A stretch of 64,000 nucleotides of DNA from Verrucomicrobiales bacterium (GTDB lineage Bacteria > Verrucomicrobiota > Verrucomicrobiia > Verrucomicrobiales > DEV007), in assembly GCA_029213005.1 (NCBI GenBank), contig JARGPI010000026.1:1-64000 (forward strand), read 5' to 3'. The notes below the pieces were generated by a model that searched no databases, was not told where the DNA came from, and worked only from the letters and a program-made list of their open reading frames with translations. Position numbers and translations under genes: made by a program. Shown piece by piece: positions 1-8,539 of the stretch. How positions within the stretch are numbered: the stretch's first letter is position 1; every line of letters starts with the position of its first letter.

Positions 1-19
1 TTCGTAAAACTTAACGATC

Positions 20-110
20 AATGCCCTTAACCCCGTGCCATTCGGGTTTGAACCTGCTCCTCCCACACCACCAAGCATACGGGTCCGTACTACGGTGGTT
101 CCGATTCGTC
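20..110 (-). ncRNA. Possible group II intron 3'-end remnant (domain V/VI-like hairpin)
   Basis: On the minus strand a hairpin with CCACC/GGTGG outer arms and a GUACG/CGUAU inner stem is followed by GTGTGGGAGGAGC. This resembles, from memory, the AACCGCCG..GTACGGACCCGTAC..GGTGGTGTGGGAGG block that ends many bacterial group II introns. No reverse-transcriptase ORF is visible; the window edge at base 1 lies on the 3' side of the element. The terminal loop is not a clean GNRA tetraloop and the expected 3' intron end is not obvious, so if real it is degenerate. Bases 111-389 hold only short open frames that I cannot assign. Confidence 0.35.
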
Positions 111-389
111 ATGCTTTTAAATCCCCTTGGACCTTGCGCCCAGCTTTACCCTTCTGCTTCGGGCCATCAGGGTAGCGAATGTTGACTATAACAGTCTGCG
201 CGGTTGCTCCGGGCTCGCCGAAGAAATCCGAACCCGAACAGGGCGGCGCGGGAAAGGAGACTTCTTCTGCTCCCACTCCAGTCTACCCCGCCCCCTGTCT
301 CCCGAAGCTTTTAGCTGGACCTCGTGACTGAGGAGCAGCTATATTGTGTATCTCCTGAGAATGATTGGAGCAATCCCACTAAACTTTCA

Positions 390-825
390 ATGCCTATTTC
401 AGTTGAAGAAGCAAAAGCTCGGTATCCCGGATCTGAGACATTTAGATTTGGCGACAGCCCCGAACTCTGCGATCATCTCATATCCCTGATTCGGTCCGGA
501 AAGAAGCGGGCCACCTGCGGGTCACTCGATTCCTACAGAGATGGCGATGAGCCCATGCCTGTCCCCGGCCGTCGGGACATCGCCCTGAATTGGGACGGAA
601 CTCCAGCGCTGGTTATCGAAACGACAGAGTTCACGATCCGCCGGTTTTGTGATGTAGATGCGGAGTTTGCCCTTGCAGAAGGCGAAGATGAGACCCTCGA
701 AGGCTGGAAAGCCGGGCATCAGTTTTTTTTTCGATCGCAATGGGGGCTGGAAAGCGGACATGGAGTTGGTTTGAGAGCGCTTTGCTCTAGTGGAAGATTT
801 TGCCCGATCGATCTTGACAGACTAG
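390..825 (+). pseudogene. ASCH-domain protein, disrupted by frameshift and stop
   Basis: The N-terminal two thirds match the ASCH-domain family (a PUA-like fold thought to bind RNA or nucleotides). Visible motifs are RFGDSPELCD, SGKKRATCG, VPGRRDIALNWDGTPALVIET and FALAEGEDETLEGW. ATG at 390 fits the family start better than the upstream ATG at 324. A run of nine T at 723-731 breaks the frame. In the shifted frame the expected C-terminus reads FDRNGGWKADMELV, then TGA at 772-774 where the family normally has Cys, then ERFALVEDF, ending at TAG 823. Two independent lesions argue for a decayed gene. The unbroken frame runs on to 908 but its tail does not resemble the family. Confidence 0.7.
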
Positions 826-955
826 CAGGATTGAAAACTCAAAATTGGCGAATCGGGCGAGGTAAAGGTTTTAGACGGATGCGATTTCTACTGCCGGATT
901 TGAGATGATTGAGCAACGTTGCTACTGATACATCATCTCAGACTTGATCGCCAAA

Positions 956-2359
956 TCAACTGAGCTTGAAGGAACCTGTCATCTCTGCAGGTACCATCCA
1001 GGCATCAAATTGCTCTTCCGTGACGAGCCCGAGGGAGAGAGCGGCTTCCCGAAGCGTGGTGTTTTCCGCGTGCGCTTTTTTCGCGATCTTCGCCGCATTA
1101 TCATAACCAATGTGCCGGTTCAGCGCCGTGACGAGCATCAGTGACTGATTCAAATGATGGTCGATCCGCGATTGATTGGCTTCGATCCCCGCTACACAAT
1201 TATCATTAAATGAGGCACAGGCATCTCCCAGCAAAGTCGCGGACTGGATAAATGCGTTGATCATTACCGGCTTGAAAACATTCAGCTCAAACTGACCATT
1301 CGATCCGGCTATAGAAATAGTGGTATCATTCCCCATCACCTGAGCACAAACCATCGTTAGCGCCTCGACCTGAGTCGGGTTCACTTTACCCGGCATAATC
1401 GACGAACCGGGCTCGTTCGCCGGAATCGTGATCTCCCCGATACCCGACCTCGGCCCCGATGCGAGCAATCGAATATCGTTCGCAATCTTCATCAAACTGA
1501 CGGCGAGTTGTTTCAGAGCGCCATGCGATTCCACAATCGCATCGTGCGCCGCGAGAGCCTCGAATTTATTCGGCGCAGTCACAAACGGATGCCCCGTGAG
1601 GCCCGCAATCTCCGCAGCCACCAGTTCCGCATAACCATCCGGAGTATTCAAACCCGTGCCCACAGCCGTCCCGCCCAGCGCAATTTCCGAAAGATGCAAA
1701 AGAGAGTGGGTCAAGGAGCGGAGGCCATATTCCAACTGAGCCACATAACCGGAAAACTCCTGCCCCAGCGTGAGGGGTGTCGCATCCATCCAATGAGTTC
1801 GACCGATTTTCACAACATCCATCATTTCGACACTTTTGTGATGTAGCGAATCTTTAAGAGCCGTGATCTTCGGTATCGTTTGCTCTACTAAAACTTTGTA
1901 TCCCGCGATATGCATCGCTGTGGGAAAGGTATCGTTCGAGGATTGCGATTTATTGACATCATCATTCGGATGCACCGGCAGTTCGCCTTCACCCAGAGTG
2001 TTGCCTTTTGCGAGGTGACACAAATTGGCAATCACCTCGTTGCAATTCATGTTCGATTGAGTCCCCGATCCCGTTTGCCAGACGACCAATGGAAAGTGCT
2101 CAATCAACTCCCCGGAGATAATATGATCGCAGGCCCCGGAAATCAGGTCTGCCTTTTCCGAAGCCAGACAACCCAACTTCGCATTCGCCCGTGCCGCTGC
2201 TTTTTTGAGATAACCGAACGCCTGGATCACTTCAAACGGCATCGAACCCGACGGGCCGATCGGAAAGTTCTGGATCGAACGCTGGGTCTGAGCGCCCCAT
2301 AATTTTTCTGCCGGAACTTCTATCGTTCCCATTGTGTCGTGCTCGGTGCGGGTCTTCAT
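956..2359 (-). CDS. fumC: Fumarate hydratase class II
   Basis: Catalyses reversible hydration of fumarate to L-malate in the TCA cycle; cytosolic homotetramer with no Fe-S cluster. The 467 residues equal the usual FumC length. Motifs in order: GSGTQSNMN (97-105), HPNDDVNKSQSSND (130-143), GRTHWMDATPLT with the conserved His near residue 189, and the fumarase/aspartase signature GSSIMPGKVNPTQ (318-330) on the catalytic loop. The start codon overlaps the stop of the upstream propeller gene by four bases, so the two are probably co-transcribed. The pairing has no obvious metabolic logic. Class II assignment is firm. Confidence 0.97.
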   Translation of the reverse strand: MKTRTEHDTMGTIEVPAEKLWGAQTQRSIQNFPIGPSGSMPFEVIQAFGYLKKAAARANAKLGCLASEKADLISGACDHIISGELIEHFPLVVWQTGSGTQSNMNCNEVIANLCHLAKGNTLGEGELPVHPNDDVNKSQSSNDTFPTAMHIAGYKVLVEQTIPKITALKDSLHHKSVEMMDVVKIGRTHWMDATPLTLGQEFSGYVAQLEYGLRSLTHSLLHLSEIALGGTAVGTGLNTPDGYAELVAAEIAGLTGHPFVTAPNKFEALAAHDAIVESHGALKQLAVSLMKIANDIRLLASGPRSGIGEITIPANEPGSSIMPGKVNPTQVEALTMVCAQVMGNDTTISIAGSNGQFELNVFKPVMINAFIQSATLLGDACASFNDNCVAGIEANQSRIDHHLNQSLMLVTALNRHIGYDNAAKIAKKAHAENTTLREAALSLGLVTEEQFDAWMVPAEMTGSFKLS

Positions 2360-3600
2360 GGTTCTTTGGTTTCAGGAGTCGGCGCAGTGAATCCGATACA
2401 TATCAATTCGCGCTCTAAACGGATTACGAATCTGCCGGGATAAACGGCGTATCCATAGATCCGGTCGGTTTCCTCGACCGCGAGGGCATTGATCACTAAT
2501 TCACCCGGTCCGCTCCGGTCTGGCTTGAGCACGGCGGTCCGTCCGTCTTTGCAAAAACAATAGACCCGCTCCCCCGCTGACAGTGGCGACGCCCAGGTGC
2601 TCGCGGGCAGCCGGTGCTGCCAGAGAAGTGAGCCGGTTTCTGAATCAACCGCCTGAATCACCCCGGCGCGATTCACAAAGAAAACCATCTTCTGATACAC
2701 CAGCGGCGACCCGAAGCTCGACGTCACCGACGCGGCCCGCCACCGGAGGTGGGTATCCGTCACATCGCCCGAGCCCCCGAGCTGGATCGCCATGCAATCG
2801 CCGGGATTCGACGACCCGATAATAATCTGATCCCCGTCCAGACTTGGAGATGCCACCGTATTGTTCGACACTCCCGTTACGGTCCAAATTTGCTTTCCGT
2901 CGGAAAGTTGATAGCTATCCACCGAGCCGTTCGAACTGACAATCAACTGCTCGACACCGTTGTGTGTGATGTAAAGGGGAGTCGTCCAGGAGACCCGGGA
3001 ACTTCGCTCCGTTTTCCACCTCGTTTTACCGGTTTTTTTATCGATACCTATCAAGTACGAAGGCCCGTCATGATCGATCAGTAAAATCAGTGCTTCAGGT
3101 GTATTAACCAGTGAGCTCCCCACCCCGTGACCTCCGACAAACTCGCCGAACTCCGTTACAATGCGACGCTCCCACATCACATTCCCTGAATGATCGAGTC
3201 CGAAAAGATCGCCGGTCTCGTAAAACGCGTAAACCCCGTTCTCATCACAGACCGGAGTCGGGGCTCCCCGGGAAATCATGTCCGTGACTTCCTCGACCGT
3301 TTGAGTTGCCTGAAAGGTCTTCTCCCACAGTGATTTACCCCTGGCGATGTCGAAGCACTCCAGATAGAGATTTTCCTTTTTGTCCCCTCCCACGCTGGAT
3401 ACATAGACCCGGCCCGTCACGCCGACCGGGCTTGATTGGCCTCCACCTTTCAACTTCGCCCGCCACTGCACATTCTTCTGGTCCGACCATTCCAAAGGAA
3501 GCTCCGGCAGGGAAATGGTGCTGCTACCATCGCCGCGGAACCCCGGCCACTCCGCGTGAGCTAACTGGAACCAGCACAATAAAAGGATAAAGTATTTCAT
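2356..3600 (-). CDS. Secreted PQQ-type beta-propeller protein
   Basis: A 414-residue protein. I chose the ATG at 3600 because it gives a clean signal peptide (MKYFILLLCWFQLAHA) followed by the EWPGFRGDGSS opening typical of PVC-phylum PQQ-like outer-membrane/periplasmic propellers; an upstream in-frame ATG at 3633 would bury the signal. Repeated blade motifs such as LYLECFDIARGKSLWEK, YLIGIDKKTGKTRWK, SYQLSDGKQIW and QAVDSETGSLLWQ fit a propeller of seven or eight blades. These often lack real PQQ and may act in assembly or binding, so no enzyme activity is claimed. It overlaps fumC by four bases. A promoter-like TATACT lies just upstream on the minus strand. Confidence 0.8.
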   Translation of the reverse strand: MKYFILLLCWFQLAHAEWPGFRGDGSSTISLPELPLEWSDQKNVQWRAKLKGGGQSSPVGVTGRVYVSSVGGDKKENLYLECFDIARGKSLWEKTFQATQTVEEVTDMISRGAPTPVCDENGVYAFYETGDLFGLDHSGNVMWERRIVTEFGEFVGGHGVGSSLVNTPEALILLIDHDGPSYLIGIDKKTGKTRWKTERSSRVSWTTPLYITHNGVEQLIVSSNGSVDSYQLSDGKQIWTVTGVSNNTVASPSLDGDQIIIGSSNPGDCMAIQLGGSGDVTDTHLRWRAASVTSSFGSPLVYQKMVFFVNRAGVIQAVDSETGSLLWQHRLPASTWASPLSAGERVYCFCKDGRTAVLKPDRSGPGELVINALAVEETDRIYGYAVYPGRFVIRLERELICIGFTAPTPETKEP

Positions 3601-3622
3601 TCGGTTCTCAGTATATACGAAA

Positions 3623-3656
3623 ATGGCAGGCAATGAAAAGAATCATCACCTGCCAT
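3623..3656. promoter_or_regulatory. Inverted repeat between TonB receptor and propeller gene
   Basis: Perfect 8-bp arms ATGGCAGG and CCTGCCAT are separated by 18 bases. The repeat lies between the stop of the TonB receptor (3692) and the start of the propeller gene (3600), with TATATAC between it and the latter. It could be an operator for the propeller-fumC pair or part of the receptor's 3' hairpin. The loop is long for a terminator and there is no T tract on the minus strand. Confidence 0.3.
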
Positions 3657-3691
3657 CAGGAGTTAACATAAAATAGAATTTCGGATCAAAA

Positions 3692-6118
3692 TCACCACTC
3701 GATCGAGGATGAGATAAAGGCGTTACGACCCGGTTCGCCGAGGAGGAGACTGGTTCTTTCGTGAGCCTGATCGAAGACGTTGTCCACGCCCGCGCGGATC
3801 GTCCAGAGCTCATTGACTTTCCATGACCCAAACAGCCCATAAATATCATACGCGCTGGTTTTCAATGTCGGATCGTCTACCAGATCTTCCCGCCCCGAAT
3901 TCCAAAGCCCCCGCACGCCGACCTCCACATTCTCGGCAGGCCGCACCCCGAGAGTCAAGGCGACCTGGTCACCCGTATTGGTATTCAACTTCTGACCGGT
4001 TGAGCTGTCTTTCCCCCGAAGTACCCCGACATCCAGCCCTGTGAACCAAAAGTCCGCATCGTAATCAGCCGAGAACTCGAAACCATAGATCTCGGTTTCG
4101 GCGCGGTTCACGGACTGGCGAAACGCTTCGGTCAGAGTGCCCTCAAAATCGATCCCGGTGAACACCACCGCGCCCGGTGGATTTACGACTGTAGCCGGCA
4201 CGTCGGCGGGAGTGGCAAAGCCACCGTCGTAAGGTGAGGTGAAACGATTACCGACAATTTGGGTATCAAAGGTGTTTTTTCCCTTCTTGAAAAAGCCATT
4301 CAACCGCGAGCTGAATTTTCCACCAGCCAGATCCTCATCTTCATAGTGAAGGCCGAGCTCAAAATTGTTACTTTCTTCAGGTAACAAATCGGGATTGGGA
4401 ATGAAGACTTCGTTGAAATAGTTAAAATTGATCAAGCCCGGAGGCGGTGCCGTAAAGGCGGGAAAGAAGAAACCACCCTGAGGGTCGCGCACGGTCTCCA
4501 CAAAAGGCGTATTCGGAACAACGCCAAAGTGGCTTCCATCCTGATATAGATCATCCAATGTCGGTGCCGTAAAACCTTTCGAGAACTGCCCAAAGAAGGA
4601 AAGTTTCTCCGTGACGTCCAGGTCGAAGCCGATCTGGGGAAGGACCGCGCTGTTCTGCTGCTCGGAATTGGATCCGATTGTCTTCTCGCTACTATAGGTA
4701 TCGTATCGGATCCCGGCAAAAATGGTAAGCGAGTCGGTGACGTCAAATTCATCAGTCAGGAAAAGACCAATGTGACTGGCTTCAGCATCGGGGCGACCCG
4801 ATGCATTTCCAGCAGCGCCCGGGATGAAGAAAGTGTCGCGGGTTTCGCTACCATCCTGATTTTCCTGATAGAAATCAATTCCGTAGACGAGTTCATGCTC
4901 CCGGCCTCCATTAAAAGAGATCACACTTCGGTTATTGATATCGAAACCGAAGACATCCAGCGCATGAACATTTGATCGCCCCACGTTGCTCCCCTCTGAG
5001 GCTGAGTAGTTGCGGACCTGGTTGGTGGTGTTGTGATAGACCGATGCCTTTAGATCGATCAGATCATTAACGGATGGGTTCCACGCATACTCACCGGTCA
5101 ACTGAGTGAACCCAACCAGACGACCCACCTCTGCGTTGGTCGTGGTTCCCACGGTCAGGGCCTGAGGATTCGCTCCACCCTCGTCAAATGAGGAATAATC
5201 GTTGATCCCGAAGGCAAAACGAGTCTCATCGTCGGGTGTGAAGACCAGCTTACCCATCGCGCTTTCCCGCTCCATTCCGGAGAAAGGCATCTCCACTCCG
5301 TCAGCCAGAGTGATATTTCCACCCTGCCGCCGCGAAACTCCAGCAAGCACTGCGATCGTATCATTTCCCGTGGCACCTATGAAACTATGCCCCCATTCAT
5401 CGGTATTACTTTGGTAGGTATTCCTCAATCGGAACCCGACATTTCCGCCGTCGTCAATCAAGTCAGCGGGCTCCAGAGTCGACATACTGATGACACCGGC
5501 ACCTCCGCTTCCGTAGAGAAAACTGCCGCCACCTTTGAGTATTTCGACCTCTTTCAGGAAATCCGTTTCTACAAAAAATCGTTGCCCGGAATGACCGGAA
5601 ACAAAGTTTTGCCGCGCATCATCGATCCGCACCGTCACTGCACTTCCCGATTCCCCCCGGACAATAAGTTGCTCCCCCAGATACCGCGGCCCGCCGGAAA
5701 AATCGACGTTCGGTTCGGACCGGGTGAGATCGTCAAAAGACAGAGGAGCAATCCTCGCGATTTCATTTTCGTCAATCACGCCGATCGCGGCCGGGACATC
5801 TTCGAGTAGTTTTGGGGTCCGGGTTGGAGAAATCACGACCTCATTTACTATAGTTGGGCGGGGCGTCGCCGGTGTTGTCGGCTGACTAAGCCGCGGCTTG
5901 GCGCGGGGACCGGACTGAGATACTGAAGCCGGTGACGCATCAATTACCGTAGTGCTCAACTCGCCGGGCTCAACTACCGGGTCCACTACCGCATTCGACA
6001 CAGCTTCACCGGATCCTTCCTCCTGAGCGTATACTTCATCGAAGAAGCAAAGCACAATGCCCAGAATTCCCGCTATTTTGAAAACTGCGCAAACTTTAAA
6101 TTGAAATGTTCCGTTCAT
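3692..6118 (-). CDS. TonB-dependent outer-membrane receptor (hemoglobin/siderophore type)
   Basis: An 808-residue outer-membrane gated porin energised by TonB-ExbBD. Signal peptide about residues 1-31, then a Pro-rich linker, a TonB-box-like EVVISPTRTP (93-102), a plug domain (about 105-215, with LIVRGESGSAVTVRIDDARQNF and EVEILKGGGSFLYGSGGAGGVIS-like residues) and a 22-strand barrel. The C-terminal motif NPDLLPEESNNFELGLHYED and terminal Trp are typical. The plug resembles the hemoglobin/transferrin/lactoferrin receptor group, but the substrate cannot be fixed from sequence. A Fur-box-like site sits in the divergent promoter shared with the DUF6607-like gene, pointing to iron-controlled uptake. 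Confidence 0.88.
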   Translation of the reverse strand: MNGTFQFKVCAVFKIAGILGIVLCFFDEVYAQEEGSGEAVSNAVVDPVVEPGELSTTVIDASPASVSQSGPRAKPRLSQPTTPATPRPTIVNEVVISPTRTPKLLEDVPAAIGVIDENEIARIAPLSFDDLTRSEPNVDFSGGPRYLGEQLIVRGESGSAVTVRIDDARQNFVSGHSGQRFFVETDFLKEVEILKGGGSFLYGSGGAGVISMSTLEPADLIDDGGNVGFRLRNTYQSNTDEWGHSFIGATGNDTIAVLAGVSRRQGGNITLADGVEMPFSGMERESAMGKLVFTPDDETRFAFGINDYSSFDEGGANPQALTVGTTTNAEVGRLVGFTQLTGEYAWNPSVNDLIDLKASVYHNTTNQVRNYSASEGSNVGRSNVHALDVFGFDINNRSVISFNGGREHELVYGIDFYQENQDGSETRDTFFIPGAAGNASGRPDAEASHIGLFLTDEFDVTDSLTIFAGIRYDTYSSEKTIGSNSEQQNSAVLPQIGFDLDVTEKLSFFGQFSKGFTAPTLDDLYQDGSHFGVVPNTPFVETVRDPQGGFFFPAFTAPPPGLINFNYFNEVFIPNPDLLPEESNNFELGLHYEDEDLAGGKFSSRLNGFFKKGKNTFDTQIVGNRFTSPYDGGFATPADVPATVVNPPGAVVFTGIDFEGTLTEAFRQSVNRAETEIYGFEFSADYDADFWFTGLDVGVLRGKDSSTGQKLNTNTGDQVALTLGVRPAENVEVGVRGLWNSGREDLVDDPTLKTSAYDIYGLFGSWKVNELWTIRAGVDNVFDQAHERTSLLLGEPGRNAFISSSIEW

Positions 6119-6137
6119 GTCGATACATTTTCGCTAC

Positions 6138-6153
6138 TGAGACTCATTCGCAA
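6138..6153. promoter_or_regulatory. Fur-box-like site, copy 1
   Basis: TGAGACTCATTCGCAA. Its first 15 bases match the classic Fur core TGATAATCATTATCA at 11 of 15 positions. The same 16-mer recurs exactly at 9455-9470. It lies in the 81-bp divergent gap between the TonB receptor (start 6118) and the DUF6607-like gene (start 6200). Confidence 0.55.
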
Positions 6154-6171
6154 TAGAATATTATTGCGAAT
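6146..6171. promoter_or_regulatory. Perfect inverted repeat in divergent promoter
   Basis: ATTCGCAATA and TATTGCGAAT flank GAATAT: ten-bp arms with a 6-bp spacer. It overlaps the Fur-like site and is centred about 40 bp from each divergent start. It may be a second operator, for example for the AraC regulator at 8540, or part of one composite site. Confidence 0.5.
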
Positions 6172-6199
6172 GTTAGCTCTGAATTGCTCTATTAAAGAA

Positions 6200-7153
6200 A
6201 TGAAAACAGCCATATCTATTAAGCCGCACGTCACTTCCCTGTTAATCGCCACGTGCCTGTGGACGACATCGCAAACCGTATTTTCCGCTGAACCACCCGA
6301 ACAGGACAGAGCGGCAATCCTCGCCATGGCAGGCCCCTACAAGGTCTACTTCAACTTTGAAGAAACCGTTCCGCTGATAAAGGACTACGAGTTGAAGAAG
6401 CCCTACTCGGAGGACGCTAACGAAATCGTATATCTGGTGAGCGACAGTGGAGACCGCATCGAGCTGCAGCATATTTTGACCGTAGGCAACGGAAAGCGAA
6501 TCGTGAAGCACTGGAGACAAATCTGGACCTGGCAGGACACTCGCTTGACCGAGTTTCAGGGCAATCAAAAATGGGTAAACCGGGAGCTTTCACCCGAAGA
6601 GGTGAAAGGCACCTGGAGTCAGCTGGTTACTCAGGTCGATGACAGCCCCAGATACGAAAGCTACGGGCGCTGGGAACACGATGGTGGCTACTCGCGCTGG
6701 CAGTCGCAGCCAACGAATCGCCCCCTGCCCCGCCGGGAACATACCAAGCGAAGCGACTACCAAATCCTGCTCGGCGTCAACCGACACGCCTTGACTCCGA
6801 TGGGCTGGGTCCATGAGCAGGATAACCTGAAGCAGGTCCTCACCGGAGAGGGAAAAGTCAGTCACTACATCGCCCGGGAAAGTGGCTTGAATGAATACGA
6901 AACCCAGAAGGATCACGATTTTTCAGCGGCGGATGCCTACTGGAACGCAACTAAAGATTTCTGGAAGCAGGTCGCCGCCTACTGGGAAAAACTGGAAAGC
7001 GAAACCACGGAATTTGAGATCATCAAAGAGATCGATGAGGTGTCAGTAACCAAAGCTCTATTTGAGCTCGCTGATTCGATCCACAAGGATGGTGCAGAGA
7101 CTCCCGACGCCGAAACCATCGCCAAACTGATCGCTCCCTACGTAAAATCGTAA
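6200..7153 (+). CDS. DUF6607-like secreted protein linked to TonB receptor
   Basis: The ATG at 6200 gives a 317-residue protein with a signal peptide (about 30 residues ending TVFSA). The upstream in-frame ATG at 6101 would run through the divergent promoter and is rejected. The mature part is rich in Trp and Tyr (KHWRQIWTWQDTRLTEFQG, YGRWEHDGGYSRW, REHTKRSDYQ). It resembles the DUF6607 family, which I recall beside TonB receptors for iron or heme; that assignment is from memory. No catalytic motif is recognised. The divergent arrangement and shared Fur-like site suggest a periplasmic or lipoprotein-like partner of metal uptake. Confidence 0.6.
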   Translation: MKTAISIKPHVTSLLIATCLWTTSQTVFSAEPPEQDRAAILAMAGPYKVYFNFEETVPLIKDYELKKPYSEDANEIVYLVSDSGDRIELQHILTVGNGKRIVKHWRQIWTWQDTRLTEFQGNQKWVNRELSPEEVKGTWSQLVTQVDDSPRYESYGRWEHDGGYSRWQSQPTNRPLPRREHTKRSDYQILLGVNRHALTPMGWVHEQDNLKQVLTGEGKVSHYIARESGLNEYETQKDHDFSAADAYWNATKDFWKQVAAYWEKLESETTEFEIIKEIDEVSVTKALFELADSIHKDGAETPDAETIAKLIAPYVKS

Positions 7154-7155
7154 AC

Positions 7156-7569
7156 TCAGCTCTTCTCAAGAAACCTTCGGATCGCACCGAGGGTTTCTTC
7201 GCTGAGATGGTGCTCGGCACCTTCCGCATCAGCATCCGCCTGAGCCTCGCTGACCCCCAGAGCACGGAAAAACCGGACGAGAAGATCGTGACGGTCCGCC
7301 GACAGCTTCGCCAGCTTCCTTCCCTCCGGAGACAACGCCAATTCCCCTGACTTGGCATTGGCGAGTAAGCCCTGCTCCTCGATCCTTCGCAGGGTCCGAA
7401 TCACCGTAACATGGGAGACCCCGAAGATTTCCTGAAGATCTGCGACCCGCAAATTACGCCCTTCCTCAAGGGCGATATAGATCGCTTCAACATAATCCTG
7501 CGCCAACTCGGAGGCGTGCTGACGCCGCACTCTTTCGTGCACATTTAACTTTTCGGGGCTGGAACTCAT
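7156..7569 (-). CDS. DtxR/MntR-family metal-dependent repressor
   Basis: A 137-residue regulator that binds DNA when loaded with Mn(II) or Fe(II). The ATG at 7569 is preferred over 7590 because family members start close to the first helix. The winged HTH covers about residues 15-75 (AQDYVEAIYIALEE, LRVADLQEIFGVSHVTVIRTLRRIEEQGLL), followed by a dimerisation/metal domain with RHDLLVRFFRALGVSEAQADADAEGAEHHLSEE, where the E..H and D residues are typical ligands. No SH3-like third domain, as in MntR. It is divergent from an outer-membrane protein whose promoter carries two TAGC-N4-GCTA palindromes. MntR is more likely than an iron-type DtxR. Confidence 0.85.
   Translation of the reverse strand: MSSSPEKLNVHERVRRQHASELAQDYVEAIYIALEEGRNLRVADLQEIFGVSHVTVIRTLRRIEEQGLLANAKSGELALSPEGRKLAKLSADRHDLLVRFFRALGVSEAQADADAEGAEHHLSEETLGAIRRFLEKS
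7165..7202 (+). terminator. Putative hairpin terminator between convergent genes
   Basis: AAGAAACC..CGG and CCG..GGGTTTCTT arms form a hairpin just after the DUF6607-like stop, inside the last codons of the convergent DtxR-type gene (three bases apart). It could end plus-strand transcription; there is no long T tract. Confidence 0.35.
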
Positions 7570-7632
7570 CTCCCGCCCAACCTTCTGCACACTTTGAGTT
7601 CGCGCAAACCCTAAGCGGTTTTAGAAACGCAC

Positions 7633-7662
7633 TTGACAACCCTTTGTAGCACAGGCTACATG
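7633..7662 (+). promoter_or_regulatory. Sigma70-like promoter of the outer-membrane gene
   Basis: TTGACA at 7633-7638 matches the -35 consensus. A weak TACATG-like -10 follows at about 17 bp and overlaps operator 1, so repressor binding there would block polymerase. Confidence 0.45.
7645..7660. promoter_or_regulatory. MntR-type operator 1
   Basis: TGTAGCACAGGCTACA, a palindrome with TGTAGC/GCTACA arms around a 4-bp centre. The TAGC-N4-GCTA core matches my recollection of enterobacterial MntR boxes. It lies between the divergent repressor and outer-membrane genes. Confidence 0.65.
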
Positions 7663-7668
7663 TCGAAA

Positions 7669-7684
7669 TGTAGCGCAGGCTACA
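7669..7684. promoter_or_regulatory. MntR-type operator 2
   Basis: TGTAGCGCAGGCTACA, differing from operator 1 at one centre base and spaced 24 bp start to start. It ends 8 bp before the ATG at 7693, so it also overlaps the leader and ribosome-binding region. Confidence 0.65.
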
Positions 7685-7692
7685 TTAAAATT

Positions 7693-8520
7693 ATGAAAGC
7701 AAAATCATTTTCAGGAAGCCGGACGTTCCTCATCGCATGTGCCGTCGGGATCATTGTCGCAGGGACCGTCAAAGCGGAGCCGGAGTCGCGGGACAAGTCG
7801 GTTTACCATCTGTTCTCACCAACCCCGCGAAATCAGATGCGGGAGCTCTCACCGGATCGACCGGACGCTACCGAAAGCCCCGTCACGGTCGATGCGGGAC
7901 ACTTCGTAATTGAAACGAGCCTTATCGACTGGAGAAAGGACGGCAGTACTGATGCCTACACCACCATGGCGACCAACCTGAAAGTAGGTCTTACCAACCG
8001 GTCAGACCTTCAGTTGGTTTTTGATACCTTTTCCTGGGAGGAGCCAAAAGGAGCGTCGGGGTTCAGCGATATCCAACTCCGCTACAAATACAATCTATGG
8101 GGAAATGACGAAGGAAGCACAGCTCTCGCTCTGTTTCCCTATATCAAAATCCCGACAGGAACCGAACTCAGTAATGGCAAGTGGGAAGGTGGATTGATCA
8201 TTCCCTTTTCAGTCGATCTTTGTGAGGGAATCAGTCTCGGATTGATGAGTGAAATTGACTACATCTTTGATGAAACCAGCGCGGAATACAGCCTGCAACA
8301 CCTCGGGTCCGCCGTTCTGGGATTCGACTTAACTGCGCGTCTCGGTGCCTTTGTCGAATATATAGGAATCGCCGGTGAAACACCTTTCCAATCGTATCTG
8401 GCGGGCGGTTTCACTCTCGGGATTAGCGAAGATTTTGTTCTTGATTGCGGCATTCAAACCGGACTCAATGACCACTCCGAAGAACTCGGTTTATTTACCG
8501 GATTCACAAAACGGTTTTAG
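7693..8520 (+). CDS. Putative outer-membrane beta-barrel transporter (MetA-pathway-like family)
   Basis: A 275-residue protein from ATG 7693; the longer frame from 7633 would begin inside the promoter. Signal peptide ends near VKA (about residue 29). The mature part has ELSPDRPDATESPVTVDAGHFVIETS, then alternating amphipathic strands (LQLVFDTFSW, IQLRYKYNLWG, LALFPYIKIPTG), ending in KRF with a C-terminal Phe typical of Bam-assembled barrels. It resembles the family annotated 'transporter' or phenol/MetA degradation-like. The twin MntR-type operators suggest manganese control and a role in manganese passage across the outer membrane, which is inference only. Confidence 0.7.
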   Translation: MKAKSFSGSRTFLIACAVGIIVAGTVKAEPESRDKSVYHLFSPTPRNQMRELSPDRPDATESPVTVDAGHFVIETSLIDWRKDGSTDAYTTMATNLKVGLTNRSDLQLVFDTFSWEEPKGASGFSDIQLRYKYNLWGNDEGSTALALFPYIKIPTGTELSNGKWEGGLIIPFSVDLCEGISLGLMSEIDYIFDETSAEYSLQHLGSAVLGFDLTARLGAFVEYIGIAGETPFQSYLAGGFTLGISEDFVLDCGIQTGLNDHSEELGLFTGFTKRF

Positions 8521-8539
8521 TAGAGAAAATCGACCTAAA

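Noticed and set aside
20..60. tRNA T-arm-like GGTTCAAACC
   Set aside because: No acceptor, D or anticodon arms could be built around it.
772..774. TGA as selenocysteine in the ASCH gene
   Set aside because: A frameshift is also needed to read it and no SECIS-like hairpin was seen. The family has Cys here, so decay is simpler.
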